A stretch of 64,000 nucleotides of DNA from Guptibacillus hwajinpoensis (GTDB taxonomy: Bacteria; Bacillota; Bacilli; Bacillales; Guptibacillaceae). Below are positions 31,313-41,358 of this stretch, one piece after another. Location of the stretch: positions 1 to 64,000 of the forward strand of contig NZ_JAIVKU010000001.1 in assembly GCF_020524165.1 (NCBI RefSeq), written 5' to 3'. Position numbers and translations under genes: made by a program. The notes under the pieces were generated by a model. That model was not told where the DNA came from. It was given only the letters and a program-made list of their open reading frames with translations, and did no database searches. Position 1 is the stretch's first letter. The number at the start of each line of letters is the position of its first letter.

Positions 31313-32674
31313 ATGAGTGATTTATTTGCTGATCGTACGCCACCTCAAAATATAGAAGCTGAACAAGCGGTAATCGGTGCTGTTTTTCTTGAAATCGATG
31401 CACTCACAACAGCAACAGAGGTACTACAACCAGAAGACTTTTATCGAGCGGCACATCAGAAGATATTCTCTGTGATGATCGACCTCTCTGAAAAAGGAGA
31501 ACCAGTCGATCTTGTCACGGTTACATCAGAGCTTCAGGATCTTAAGATTCTTGAGGAAATCGGCGGAGTATCTTATTTAAGTGATCTGGCTAATTCGGTA
31601 CCCACCGCAGCAAACGTTGAGTACTATTCCAAAATTGTAGAAGAGAAATCGATTTTAAGAAGATTGATCCGCGCAGCTACGGATATCGCCTCTGATGGAT
31701 ATGCGAAAGAGAACGAGATAGAAAACCTTCTTTCAGAAGCTGAAAAGTCGATTATGGAAGTTTCTCAGCGTAAAAATACAGGAGCCTTTATTTCGATTAA
31801 AGATGTTCTTGTCACAGCTTATGATAATATTGAAACCCTTCAGAACAATACGGGAGACATTACAGGGATACCTACCGGGTTCTCAGAGCTTGATCGTATG
31901 ACGGCTGGTTTCCAGCGAAATGATTTAATTATTGTAGCGGCACGACCATCAGTAGGTAAGACGGCATTTGCGCTTAACATTGCGCAAAACGTTGCAACGA
32001 AGACGGATGAGAATGTCGCCATCTTTAGTCTTGAGATGGGTGCAGAACAGCTTGTCATGCGTATGCTTTGTGCGGAAGGCAACATTGATGCTCAACGTCT
32101 TCGTACAGGTGGTCTGACAGGTGATGACTGGCAGAAGCTTACGATGGCGATGGGAAGTTTATCGAATGCCGGTATTTATATCGATGATACTCCTGGTATT
32201 CGAGTAGGTGATATTCGAGCTAAGTGCAGGCGACTAAAGCAAGAAAAAGGGCTCGGTATGATTCTGATTGACTATATGCAGTTGATTCGGGGAAATGGAT
32301 CTGGAGAAAACAGACAACAGGAAGTTTCTGAAATATCACGATCCCTAAAAGGAATTGCACGTGAACTTGAAGTCCCTCTTATTTCACTCTCGCAGCTCTC
32401 ACGTGGAGTTGAGTCGAGACAGGATAAAAGACCAATGATGTCTGATATTCGTGAATCTGGGAGTATTGAGCAGGATGCCGATATTGTTGCGTTCCTCTAC
32501 CGTGATGATTATTACGATAAGGAATCGGAGAATAAAAACATTATTGAAATTATTATTGCGAAGCAGCGTAATGGGCCTGTTGGGACAGTCGAGCTTGCAT
32601 TTGTAAAAGAATATAATAAATTCGTTAATCTGGAGAGGCGTCATGAAGAAGGTGACATGCCGCCAGGTGCTTAA
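31313..32674 (+). CDS. dnaC: Replicative DNA helicase DnaC (DnaB family)
   Basis: The hexameric replicative helicase (453 aa; named DnaC in B. subtilis, DnaB in E. coli) starts PPQNIEAEQAVIGAVF, the N-terminal helicase-primase interaction domain. The RecA-like motor has Walker A ARPSVGKTAFALN (about 210-222), Walker B MILIDYMQLI and arginine-finger region EQDADIVAFLYRDDYY. No intein is present at the Walker A site, a common insertion point. Confidence 0.97.
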   Translation: MSDLFADRTPPQNIEAEQAVIGAVFLEIDALTTATEVLQPEDFYRAAHQKIFSVMIDLSEKGEPVDLVTVTSELQDLKILEEIGGVSYLSDLANSVPTAANVEYYSKIVEEKSILRRLIRAATDIASDGYAKENEIENLLSEAEKSIMEVSQRKNTGAFISIKDVLVTAYDNIETLQNNTGDITGIPTGFSELDRMTAGFQRNDLIIVAARPSVGKTAFALNIAQNVATKTDENVAIFSLEMGAEQLVMRMLCAEGNIDAQRLRTGGLTGDDWQKLTMAMGSLSNAGIYIDDTPGIRVGDIRAKCRRLKQEKGLGMILIDYMQLIRGNGSGENRQQEVSEISRSLKGIARELEVPLISLSQLSRGVESRQDKRPMMSDIRESGSIEQDADIVAFLYRDDYYDKESENKNIIEIIIAKQRNGPVGTVELAFVKEYNKFVNLERRHEEGDMPPGA

Positions 32675-32702
32675 AAAGCCTCGTATTTCGAGGCTTTTTT
32701 CT
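32673..32702 (+). terminator. Terminator after dnaC
   Basis: AAAAAGCCTCG-TATTT-CGAGGCTTTTTT is a strong hairpin with T tract; it overlaps the dnaC stop codon. Confidence 0.93.
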
Positions 32703-32828
32703 TTGCTTGAAACGAGTATGACCATAGATTATAGATTCGTGACAGGGCATCTCGCAGTATATTATGAAAACAAATAATGCGCATAATAAGAGAGCATACT
32801 TTGTTTAATTGCATGTATTTAAAAACTA

Positions 32829-32902
32829 AATAACGAACATATTTAGTTTTGTCTATATAATTGTTCGGGTTTGTTGACTTGTGAGGATCAAATTGGTACA
32901 CT
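32829..32902 (+). promoter_or_regulatory. purA promoter with two facing PurR boxes
   Basis: Two inverted PurBox-like elements flank an 18-bp gap: AATAACGAACATA (32829-32841) and, read in reverse, AAACCCGAACAAT (32860-32872). They match AWWWCCGAACWWT at about 11 and 12 of 13 positions. Directly downstream are TTGACT (32874-32879) and TACACT (32897-32902), with a 17-bp spacer. This is the geometry of a PurR-repressed purine gene. Confidence 0.8.
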
Positions 32903-32972
32903 TAGCCTGGGTTTTTTAAAAAAGTAGTATGCTTCTGACAAATAATTCAAGGAAGCATCTGGAGGTGCTCAA

Positions 32973-34259
32973 ATGCCATCAGTAGTTGTGGTAGGTACAC
33001 AGTGGGGCGATGAAGGTAAAGGAAAGATCACAGATTACCTTTCTGAAAATGCAGAAGTTGTCGCTCGTTATCAGGGTGGAAATAATGCAGGACATACCAT
33101 TGTATTTAATGATACAAAGTACAAACTTCACTTGATTCCATCAGGGATTTTTTATGATGATAAAATCTGCGTCATTGGAAATGGAATGGTAGTTGATCCA
33201 AAAGCCGTTCTTGAAGAACTATCATACTTACATGAACGTAATATCAATACAGATAACCTGCGTATAAGCAATCGTGCACACGTCATTCTTCCATATCACT
33301 TAAAGCTTGATGTCGTTGAGGAAGAATACAAAGGTGCTAATAAAATCGGTACGACGAAAAAAGGGATTGGCCCAGCGTATATGGATAAAGCAGCACGAGT
33401 TGGCATCCGTATTTGTGATCTACTTGACCGTGAAGTTTTTGAAGAAAAATTAGAACGAAACCTTACAGATAAGAACCGCCTTCTCGAAAAGATGTATGAA
33501 GTAGAAGGGTTCAAAAAAGAAGATATTCTTGAGGAGTACTACGAGTATGGTCAACAGATCGCTAAATACGTCGTGGATACTTCCGTGGTGCTGAATGATG
33601 CCATTGATGAAGGTCGTCGCGTACTTTTTGAAGGTGCTCAAGGAGTTATGCTTGATATTGACCAGGGGACGTATCCATTCGTTACATCTTCTAATCCAAT
33701 TGCTGGTGGCGTTACGATAGGTTCTGGAGTAGGACCAAGTAAAATCAATCATGTGGTTGGCGTTTCTAAAGCTTACACAACAAGAGTTGGAGATGGCCCA
33801 TTCCCTACCGAGCTTCATGACGAAGTTGGAGATCAAATTCGTGAGGTAGGAAATGAATATGGAACAACAACAGGACGCCCTCGCCGAGTTGGCTGGTTTG
33901 ATAGCGTTGTTGTACGTCATGCACGTCGCGTGAGCGGTATTACAGACCTTTCTTTGAATTCAATTGATGTATTGACTGGAATTGAAACGCTTAAGATCTG
34001 TACAGCTTATAAGTACAAAGGTGAAATCATCGAAGAATTTCCTGCTAGCCTTAAAGTACTGGCTGAGTGTGAGCCTGTTTATGAAGAGATGCCTGGCTGG
34101 ACAGAAGATATTACAGGCGTGAACAACTTAGGTGAACTCCCTCCTAATGCTCGTCACTATATTGAACGAGTTTCACAACTTACTGGGATTCCATTGTCGA
34201 TCTTCTCAGTTGGCCCAGATCGTAATCAAACTAATATGATCCGCGGCGTGTTTGCTTAA
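32973..34259 (+). CDS. purA: Adenylosuccinate synthetase
   Basis: PurA (428 aa) joins IMP and aspartate with GTP, the first committed step to AMP. The family motifs [24 protein letters not shown] and [16 protein letters not shown] are intact, and [23 protein letters not shown] carries the GTP/IMP loop. GGAGGTG precedes the ATG. The upstream PurR-type boxes predict repression when purines are abundant. Confidence 0.97.
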   Translation: MPSVVVVGTQWGDEGKGKITDYLSENAEVVARYQGGNNAGHTIVFNDTKYKLHLIPSGIFYDDKICVIGNGMVVDPKAVLEELSYLHERNINTDNLRISNRAHVILPYHLKLDVVEEEYKGANKIGTTKKGIGPAYMDKAARVGIRICDLLDREVFEEKLERNLTDKNRLLEKMYEVEGFKKEDILEEYYEYGQQIAKYVVDTSVVLNDAIDEGRRVLFEGAQGVMLDIDQGTYPFVTSSNPIAGGVTIGSGVGPSKINHVVGVSKAYTTRVGDGPFPTELHDEVGDQIREVGNEYGTTTGRPRRVGWFDSVVVRHARRVSGITDLSLNSIDVLTGIETLKICTAYKYKGEIIEEFPASLKVLAECEPVYEEMPGWTEDITGVNNLGELPPNARHYIERVSQLTGIPLSIFSVGPDRNQTNMIRGVFA

Positions 34260-34265
34260 TGAACA

Positions 34266-34297
34266 GAGCTGGCAGTTTAAAACTGTCAGCTTTTTTT
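34266..34297 (+). terminator. Terminator after purA
   Basis: AGCTGGCAGTTT and AAACTGTCAGCT form a stem (one G-T pair), followed by Ts. Confidence 0.92.
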
Positions 34298-34388
34298 ACA
34301 GCTTTAGAAGTTGGAAAATTCTGCAGAAAAACACTTTTTATGATAAACTTGAACTATCAAAATCGGTAAACGTTGATGAGGTGTGCAT

Positions 34389-34826
34389 ATGAGTCGTAAT
34401 AAAAGGCAGGTTTTTCGACAGCAACTGGACGTTCCTTTTGCTGCAAGAATGAGAGTGATTGAAAAAGAATCACCTGTCGCGCCAGAATTCAATCATAAAA
34501 TCTATATCCATGATATTGGACTTGAAGGTATTGGTTTCTCAGTAGATCTAGAAGTACCAATGTATACGAATATGGAGTTTTCGATTAAGTTAAACGATGA
34601 GCCTTTTCGCATCACAGGTGAAGTCGTATGGGGGAAGCCGAACGATCCTAACGATCCAAATACAAGAGCAAGTCAGTTTTTTGGGGTGAAGTTTCACCTT
34701 AAGACGGATCAGGAATCTTCTCTCATATTTCAAGAAGTCAATCGTTTTGCTATTAAACGTCATCGTCGAAAACAAGAAATTCGTGAGATGATGAAAGAGC
34801 GACTAAATAAACAGGCAAAGGGGTAA
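34389..34826 (+). CDS. PilZ-domain protein
   Basis: This 145-aa protein has a PilZ-type c-di-GMP receptor layout: an RQVFR motif near the N-terminus fits RxxxR, and IHDIGLEGIGFSV fits (D/N)xSxxG with Gly replacing Ser. FFGVKFHL closes the barrel. It ends in a long basic helix. I take ATG 34389, with GAGGTG upstream. The Ser-to-Gly change may weaken nucleotide binding, so the signalling role is inferred. Confidence 0.72.
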   Translation: MSRNKRQVFRQQLDVPFAARMRVIEKESPVAPEFNHKIYIHDIGLEGIGFSVDLEVPMYTNMEFSIKLNDEPFRITGEVVWGKPNDPNDPNTRASQFFGVKFHLKTDQESSLIFQEVNRFAIKRHRRKQEIREMMKERLNKQAKG

Positions 34827-34944
34827 AGTAAGATGGAATCACCTTACTCCATGACTGTTTTTTTATTTTCTTTTTAAGATTGCTTGCTTTTTATGAATTC
34901 CAATGATATGATAAATCTTGTCGTCGTTACACGATATTTATGAC

Positions 34945-35020
34945 GAGCCATTAGCTCAGTTGGTAGAGCATCTGACTTTTAATCAGAGGGTCGAAGGTTC
35001 GAGTCCTTCATGGCTCACCA
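34945..35020 (+). tRNA. tRNA-Lys (UUU)
   Basis: A 76-nt cloverleaf: acceptor GAGCCAT/ATGGCTC, anticodon loop CTTTTAA, T arm GAAGG-TTCGAGT-CCTTC, and an encoded CCA. Confidence 0.97.
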
Positions 35021-35096
35021 TTTTCTTTTTACATAGTGAAGAGGAAACAGTGCACAGCATAATGAAGCATGTGCAAAATAATGACACTTATATCGT

Positions 35097-35310
<214 letters not shown>

Positions 35311-35362
35311 AATGCATAACTTGGTATGATTACTCTCAAACGTAAGTGAACAATATCTACTT

Positions 35363-35438
35363 GGTCTCGTGGTGTAGCGGTTAACATGCCTGCCTGTCAC
35401 GCAGGAGATCGCGGGTTCGATTCCCGTCGAGACCGCCA
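35363..35438 (+). tRNA. tRNA-Asp (GUC)
   Basis: A 76-nt cloverleaf: acceptor GGTCTCG/CGAGACC, anticodon stem CCTGC/GCAGG around CTGTCAC, T arm GCGGG-TTCGATT-CCCGT, with encoded CCA. Confidence 0.97.
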
Positions 35439-35476
35439 TTTAATCTATTAAACGGAATATAAAATTAGTAAAACAT

Positions 35477-35552
35477 GGCTCTGTAGCTCAGTCGGTAGAG
35501 CAGTGGACTGAAAATCCACGTGTCGGCGGTTCGATTCCGTCCGGAGCCACCA
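35477..35552 (+). tRNA. tRNA-Phe (GAA)
   Basis: A 76-nt cloverleaf: acceptor GGCTCTG/CGGAGCC with one G-T-type pair, anticodon loop CTGAAAA, T loop TTCGATT, with encoded CCA. Confidence 0.96.
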
Positions 35553-35581
35553 TGATTTTTCAATTAACAACGTACATATAT

Positions 35582-35615
35582 CGCATATCTCTCTTTGAGG
35601 GATATGCGTTTTTTG
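35582..35615 (+). terminator. Terminator of the tRNA cluster
   Basis: CGCATATC and GGATATGCG form a stem around CTCTTTGA, followed by six Ts. Confidence 0.9.
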
Positions 35616-35831
35616 TTGAGAAAAGCTTCGCTGTAATTATACCCCCTTCGTCGTCTAGGTGGAAAGCCATGAAGAAGCTTCCAGAATGTTACCATGACTT
35701 GCCACGATCGTGACGAAAAGACTACATTTTTATTACAAGTTGAGTACTTGTACCCATGTGACTTCCTAATTATGATAAAGTGCGAAACGTGAGTAAAAAA
35801 GATAGTTTCAGCTATTTCGGGAGGAAGTCGC

Positions 35832-37238
35832 ATGAAAAGAATGAATGTACGTCGTTTTTTACAGCTTTCCATTATTGTTACAAGTTTCAGTTCGCTTCTT
35901 TGGATCGAACCAGTTGGAGCGTCTGTTCATAATTTAATGAAACCAGTTTATCATGTTTATATAGATGGAGAAAATATCGGCACGATTGATAGTCGAGCAG
36001 CGTTAGATAAAAACATTGAAGAACTCAAGACTGAAAAAAGTAGTGAAGGTATTGAGCTCTCCGTTGAGAATGATGTGGAAGTCGTAACGGAACGACTTTT
36101 TAAGCCAACTTATGATAATAAGGAAGCTCTTGATCAACTAGATGAGGAAATCTCGTTTATTGGTGAGGGGTATTCGCTTTCATTTGATGGGGAACAGGTA
36201 GGTCGGTTTACGAGTGAAAAAGAAGCAATGGATGCTTTATGGACATACGCTAAACCGTTTCTATCTGATGAAAAAGTAAAGGAAATTGAAAAGACGGTTA
36301 AAAGCATGGGAGATTCTAATGAAGCGTTTCATCCGGTTGAAGCCGTTGACTTTTCTACTCCTTTTACGATAGAAAAGGTAGAAGTCCATCCGAAAGACAT
36401 TATGTCTAAAGAAAATGGGGTTTCACGACTTCAAGATGGTTATGAAGAAGAGACGGAATATGAAGTAGACGAAAAACAATCTCTGAAAGAAATTGCAGAT
36501 GAAGTTGAGATGGAGAAAGAAGAACTTTTGGATCGAAATAACCTTTCAAATGATGATGAAATCAAGAAAGGCGATCAGCTCAATGTTCTTCAGCAAAAGA
36601 AGTTCACCACTGTCTTGGAAACGATTGAAGTGGAAAAAACAGAAGAAATCGACTACAAAGTGATTAAGAAAAAAAGCAGTGAGCTCCTTAAAGATGAAGA
36701 AAAAGTTAAGAGAGATGGAGAAAAAGGAAAGAAGCTTGTAACCTATTCTAAAGAATATGAGAACGGTGAGGTAGTTGAGAATGATGTTGTGAAAGAGGAA
36801 GTAACGAAGGAACCAGTTGCTAAAGAAGTAGTGATTGGAACTAAGGAAATTTCCTCCAAGGGCACGGGTACATTTGGCTGGCCAGCTGTCGGAGGTACCA
36901 TTACTAGTAAACAGGGAGAGCGCTGGGGGTCATTCCATAAAGGGATTGACATTGCCGGTGTGAAGGATAAAACCATTCGATCGGCTGATAATGGTAAGGT
37001 GACAGCTGCAGGTAAGAGAAGTGGGTATGGCAACCAAGTTACTGTCAGTCATAATAACGGAATGAAGACGACCTACTCTCATCTAGCATCTATTTCTGTT
37101 TCTGTAGGTGATACCGTGCAAAAGGGTGAAAAAATCGGTGTGATGGGGACAACAGGTGATTCGACTGGAATCCATCTTCACTTTGAAGTATATAAAAATG
37201 GTAAGTTAGAGAATCCAATGGATTATCTAAAGAAATGA
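35832..37238 (+). CDS. Secreted M23 peptidase with G5 and LysM-like domains
   Basis: This 468-aa protein has a signal peptide (basic start, hydrophobic LSIIVTSFSSLLW, cleavage near PVGAS). A middle region with SLKEIADEVEMEKEELLDRNNLSNDDEIKKGDQLNV is LysM-like, and a G5-like domain runs to about residue 340. The C-terminal M23 endopeptidase has HKGIDIAG and HLHFEV, the zinc ligands. It should cut cell-wall peptides outside the cell. It lies 214 bp before walR, whose product controls such hydrolases, so regulatory linkage is likely. Confidence 0.9.
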   Translation: MKRMNVRRFLQLSIIVTSFSSLLWIEPVGASVHNLMKPVYHVYIDGENIGTIDSRAALDKNIEELKTEKSSEGIELSVENDVEVVTERLFKPTYDNKEALDQLDEEISFIGEGYSLSFDGEQVGRFTSEKEAMDALWTYAKPFLSDEKVKEIEKTVKSMGDSNEAFHPVEAVDFSTPFTIEKVEVHPKDIMSKENGVSRLQDGYEEETEYEVDEKQSLKEIADEVEMEKEELLDRNNLSNDDEIKKGDQLNVLQQKKFTTVLETIEVEKTEEIDYKVIKKKSSELLKDEEKVKRDGEKGKKLVTYSKEYENGEVVENDVVKEEVTKEPVAKEVVIGTKEISSKGTGTFGWPAVGGTITSKQGERWGSFHKGIDIAGVKDKTIRSADNGKVTAAGKRSGYGNQVTVSHNNGMKTTYSHLASISVSVGDTVQKGEKIGVMGTTGDSTGIHLHFEVYKNGKLENPMDYLKK

Positions 37239-37268
37239 ACCTTCAGTGAGAGCTGAAGGTTTCTTTTT
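37238..37268 (+). terminator. Terminator after M23 peptidase gene
   Basis: AACCTTCAG and CTGAAGGTT form a stem around TGAGAG, followed by TCTTTTT. Confidence 0.9.
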
Positions 37269-37452
37269 GACCTTTTGTCCAGGTGTTTGGGACGCCGTAC
37301 GAAAGGGATCGCGTTTCTCTTCAAGAAGTTAAGGGAAGAGCTGTAGGGAAGATCGTAATAAAACCTACATAATATGATAAAATAGATGAAAGTATGCATG
37401 TTTCATATCAACGGTAAATTGATATTGTCATATCAAAGAAGGAGCGTTCATA

Positions 37453-38160
37453 ATGGACAAGAAAATTCTTGTTGTAGATGATGAAAAACCAATTGCGGAT
37501 ATTTTGCAATTTAACTTAGAGAAGGAAGGCTTTACAGTTGTTTGCGCTTACGATGGCGATGAAGCCATTGCGAAAGTGGAGGAAGAGAATCCTGATATGA
37601 TTCTTTTAGATATCATGTTACCTCAGCGCGATGGCATGGAAGTTTGCCGTGAAGTTCGTAAAAAATACGAAATGCCTATTATTATGTTAACGGCAAAGGA
37701 TTCAGAAATTGATAAAGTGCTAGGACTTGAACTTGGTGCAGATGATTATGTGACAAAACCCTTTAGCACAAGAGAACTGATTGCACGTGTGAAGGCTAAT
37801 TTGCGTCGTCGTCAGCAGGAGCCTGAGAAAGAGTCGTCACCAAATTCTCTTATAAAAGTAGGAGCGCTAACGATTCACCCAGATGCTTATCTTGTGACAA
37901 AGCGTGAAGAATCGATTGAATTGACACACCGAGAGTTTGAACTGCTGCACTATTTGTCGAAGCATATCGGTCAGGTGATGACGCGTGAGCACTTATTACA
38001 GACTGTGTGGGGCTATGATTATTTTGGTGATGTAAGAACGGTCGATGTAACTGTACGTCGATTACGAGAAAAAGTAGAAGATAATCCAAGCCACCCGACG
38101 TGGATTATTACAAGACGTGGCGTGGGGTACTATATGCGTGAACCGGAACAGGAGCAGTAA
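37453..38160 (+). CDS. walR: Cell-wall response regulator WalR
   Basis: WalR (YycF, 235 aa) is the OmpR-type regulator of autolysins and wall growth, essential in most Firmicutes. The phosphoacceptor is D53 in MILLDIMLP, the phosphate-sensing lysine is in VTKPF, and the C-terminal winged helix contains [23 protein letters not shown] precedes the ATG. First gene of walRKHIJ-htrA. Confidence 0.97.
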   Translation: MDKKILVVDDEKPIADILQFNLEKEGFTVVCAYDGDEAIAKVEEENPDMILLDIMLPQRDGMEVCREVRKKYEMPIIMLTAKDSEIDKVLGLELGADDYVTKPFSTRELIARVKANLRRRQQEPEKESSPNSLIKVGALTIHPDAYLVTKREESIELTHREFELLHYLSKHIGQVMTREHLLQTVWGYDYFGDVRTVDVTVRRLREKVEDNPSHPTWIITRRGVGYYMREPEQEQ

Positions 38161-38167
38161 ACTTTAG

Positions 38168-39970
38168 ATGGGAAAGGTCGGTTTTTTTAAGTCTATCCAT
38201 TTTAAGTTTGCAATTGTTTATGTTCTTCTCATTCTAGTTGCGATTCAATTTATTTCTGTTTATTTTAATGACAAATTAGAAGATCAGTTTCAACAGAACT
38301 ATATGAGTTCAATTCGAGATCGTGCTGAGCTCCTAGCTGATAATGTGTCTGATCAAGTGAATAGTAAGAGTGATGAAGAAGAAAATACAATCACAAGCTT
38401 GATCAGAAATTTTAGACAAAACGAGATTCGTCAAATACTCGTTGTTAATTCATTAGGCCAGGTTGTCGGGACGCTTAATGATGATGGTCTTGAAGGAACG
38501 CGCGCAACCAATGATTACGTGAACAGTGCTTTAAATGGCGTTTCTAAGGAAAATATTTTGATCGACAGTGAAGGAGAACGCTTCTTTGCGTATAGTTATC
38601 CTATTAAGGGAGAAACGAATTCAACTGTTGGTGCTGTTTACATTCAGGCAAATATGAATCAAGTTTTTGAACAAGCAGATGAAGTCAATAGTTTATTAGC
38701 TCAATCGGCTCTCATCGCACTTGTGTTAACTGGACTACTTGGCATTATCATTTCACGTACAATCACAAGGCCCATTTCGGATATGCGAAGACAAGCACTT
38801 GTCATGGCACGCGGAGATTTCACCCGAAAAGTAAAGGTATATGGTGAGGATGAGATCGGACAGCTTGCCCTTGCCTTTAATGATTTAACACGTAGGTTGC
38901 AGGAAGCGAATGCGATTACTGAAGGAGAGCGTCGCAAGCTTACTTCGGTTCTTGCTTATATGACAGATGGCGTTATTGCTACAGATCGAGAAGGCATGAT
39001 TATATTAATGAACGATCGAGCAGAGGAAATGATGAGCGTTTCACGTGAAACGGTACTCGGAACATCACTAAATAAAATTCTTCAGTTTTCAGAAGAAAAA
39101 ACGTGGGATGATGTCTACAATGGCCCTGATTCCATGATTCTGGATTTAAGTGATGATCATCAGACGTTTATCATACGCGTTAATTTTTCCATTATCCATA
39201 AAGAAGACGGTCCTATTAATGGATTAATTGCTGTTCTTCATGATATTACAGAACAAGAGCAGCTTGAGCAGGAGCGCCGTGAATTTGTTGTGAATGTTTC
39301 TCACGAGCTACGTACGCCACTAACAACGATGAGAAGTTATCTCGAAGCCCTTCAAGATGGGGCATTGCAGGATCCTGAGATTGCTCCTCGCTTCTTAAGT
39401 GTGACGCAAAATGAGACCGAACGAATGATTCGACTAGTAAACGATCTTCTCCAATTATCTAAAATGGATAAGAAAGAGTATCGTCTTGAGTTTACAGAGG
39501 TCAATTTTGTAGAAATGTTTGATCATGTACTTGATCGTTTTGTAATGTCGAAGCGAGATAACATTGAGATTATTAGACAGCTCCCTCGTGTAGCTATTTA
39601 TACGCAGGTGGATAAAGACAAGATGACGCAGGTGCTCGATAATATTATTTCGAATGCCATTAAATACTCTCCAGATGGCGGTACGATTACCGCCCGGTGC
39701 TGGACGATTGGTAAGAAGATACGGATCAGCATTAGTGATGAAGGTGTAGGTATTCCTAAAAATAACCTTTCAAAGATTTTTGACCGGTTCTATCGTGTAG
39801 ATAAAGCTCGCTCCAGACAGCTCGGGGGAACGGGGCTTGGTTTAGCTATTGCCAAGGAAATGATCCACGCCCACCATGGTGATATTTGGGCAGAGAGTAA
39901 GTGGGGACAAGGAACAACGATCTACTTTACTCTCCCTTATAAACGAATAAGGGAGGTTGAGGACAAGTGA
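38168..39970 (+). CDS. walK: Cell-wall sensor histidine kinase WalK
   Basis: WalK (YycG, 600 aa) has two membrane helices (about 13-33 and 181-198) enclosing an extracellular domain, then HAMP (about 199-250), PAS (about 260-360) and kinase domains. The phosphorylated histidine is H379 in NVSHELRTPLTTMRSYLE; the N, G1 and G2 boxes are DNIISNAIKYSP, ISDEGVGIP and GGTGLGLAIAKEM. The gene carries a second strong parS (39037-39052) in the PAS region. Confidence 0.97.
   Translation: MGKVGFFKSIHFKFAIVYVLLILVAIQFISVYFNDKLEDQFQQNYMSSIRDRAELLADNVSDQVNSKSDEEENTITSLIRNFRQNEIRQILVVNSLGQVVGTLNDDGLEGTRATNDYVNSALNGVSKENILIDSEGERFFAYSYPIKGETNSTVGAVYIQANMNQVFEQADEVNSLLAQSALIALVLTGLLGIIISRTITRPISDMRRQALVMARGDFTRKVKVYGEDEIGQLALAFNDLTRRLQEANAITEGERRKLTSVLAYMTDGVIATDREGMIILMNDRAEEMMSVSRETVLGTSLNKILQFSEEKTWDDVYNGPDSMILDLSDDHQTFIIRVNFSIIHKEDGPINGLIAVLHDITEQEQLEQERREFVVNVSHELRTPLTTMRSYLEALQDGALQDPEIAPRFLSVTQNETERMIRLVNDLLQLSKMDKKEYRLEFTEVNFVEMFDHVLDRFVMSKRDNIEIIRQLPRVAIYTQVDKDKMTQVLDNIISNAIKYSPDGGTITARCWTIGKKIRISISDEGVGIPKNNLSKIFDRFYRVDKARSRQLGGTGLGLAIAKEMIHAHHGDIWAESKWGQGTTIYFTLPYKRIREVEDK
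39037..39052. promoter_or_regulatory. parS: parS site in walK
   Basis: CGTTTCACGTGAAACG is a perfect palindrome with the full TTTCACGTGAAA core and matches the parS consensus at 14 of 16 positions. It encodes VSRET (about residues 291-295 of WalK). Confidence 0.85.
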
Positions 39971-41358
39971 GAATGACGAAGAAGCAGTTTGAGAATTTTA
40001 AGACAGTCTTGTTGAACGTCCTTGTGTTAACGAGTTTGTTTCTCACCTGGCAAATTTGGACGTTTGAACCTGAATACGAGAAAGAAGCAGCACCTACGGA
40101 AGCGAGTCCTGTGGGCATTCAGGATGTCAATATAAGCGATGTTGTGAAACCCAATCAGCTCGTTTACCATATTGATAATCAGCATTTTACTTCGTTCAAT
40201 TTCAACACGATTAACGACTTTTATACCAACTTTATTTCTGGAGTGAAAATTAAATCCTTTACAGTTGAAAATGATATGGAGGATTTAAAGGGAGTAGGGG
40301 ATAGCGTAGAGCTTATTTTCCCTACCCTGCTTTCAAATGATGTGTTAAAGAAATTAGTGAGCATATCAAAAGATGATATTCCACTTTCGACATTCGATCG
40401 GATTATTATTCCTTCCATTGCTTCCGGTAAAAACAATGAGGTCGTTTTTCTCAACACATCAAGTCAGGTTGGCATGCGCGCTACGATTGAGGCCTCTAGT
40501 GAAATGAAGGAATGGTATGCAAACGTCTTTTCTTCTTTCGATATTGCTAGTAGTGATGCGGAAGAAATGGAGATGGCTCGTGCAAAAGAACTTCAAGTTT
40601 CTAATAAATCACCTATCTTTTATTTGCCAATTCAAGGTCAAACGATTGCTTCATTCGGTGGGAGTACAGATGAACTAGCCAATGAAGAAGATTTTAAAGA
40701 AGCGCTTTTTCCTGAACAAGATACTGTTGAAAAGAACTCTTTTAACAACATTTCAGATCTTTATACTGATGGAAGTCGTGATTTAACGTTTAACTATGAC
40801 AATGAATATATGATCTTTAAAAACCCGCCATCAACGACAAGGGAATTTGTGGCAAATGAATCACCTATATTAGATGCTTATGGCTTTATTAACAAGCATT
40901 TTGGCTTTCGGATCACTGATTTAAACGACGACAAGTATATCCTTAGTGAATGGGTGACATCTTCTAAGAACAACACGGATCAAATCTCTTTTCGGCTTTA
41001 TACAGAAGGTTACCCCGTGTATAGCTCTTCTACAGAAGATTTAGATGAAATAAATGTAACGCTAGAAAATAATGATGTTAGCACCTACAAGCGGATGTTG
41101 AAAATCATCCAGTATACAAAAGAAATCAGTGAACGCCAGCTACCAGGTTATGATGACGTTGTTGCCCTACTGGAAGAGGGAAGCTTTAAAACAAGTGAGA
41201 TACAAAACATGACAGTTGGTTATACAATTGATCGTTCAGCAAATCAGACATATGATTTTTCACTGATTCCCCAATGGTTTGTTAAATTGAATGGTACCTG
41301 GACACCGCTGCAAACCATTAGCAATGAACAGGGAGGGGAAGAAGTTGGATTGGAATAG
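39967..41358 (+). CDS. walH: WalK regulator WalH (YycH)
   Basis: This 463-aa protein has one N-terminal membrane helix (VLLNVLVLTSLFLTWQIW) and a large extracellular part. The gene overlaps walK by 4 nt. WalH and WalI form a complex that inhibits WalK in B. subtilis. The family is poorly conserved in sequence; TWQIWTFEPEY and operon position support the call. A GTG at 39967 or the ATG at 39973 may be used. Confidence 0.9.
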   Translation: MRMTKKQFENFKTVLLNVLVLTSLFLTWQIWTFEPEYEKEAAPTEASPVGIQDVNISDVVKPNQLVYHIDNQHFTSFNFNTINDFYTNFISGVKIKSFTVENDMEDLKGVGDSVELIFPTLLSNDVLKKLVSISKDDIPLSTFDRIIIPSIASGKNNEVVFLNTSSQVGMRATIEASSEMKEWYANVFSSFDIASSDAEEMEMARAKELQVSNKSPIFYLPIQGQTIASFGGSTDELANEEDFKEALFPEQDTVEKNSFNNISDLYTDGSRDLTFNYDNEYMIFKNPPSTTREFVANESPILDAYGFINKHFGFRITDLNDDKYILSEWVTSSKNNTDQISFRLYTEGYPVYSSSTEDLDEINVTLENNDVSTYKRMLKIIQYTKEISERQLPGYDDVVALLEEGSFKTSEIQNMTVGYTIDRSANQTYDFSLIPQWFVKLNGTWTPLQTISNEQGGEEVGLE

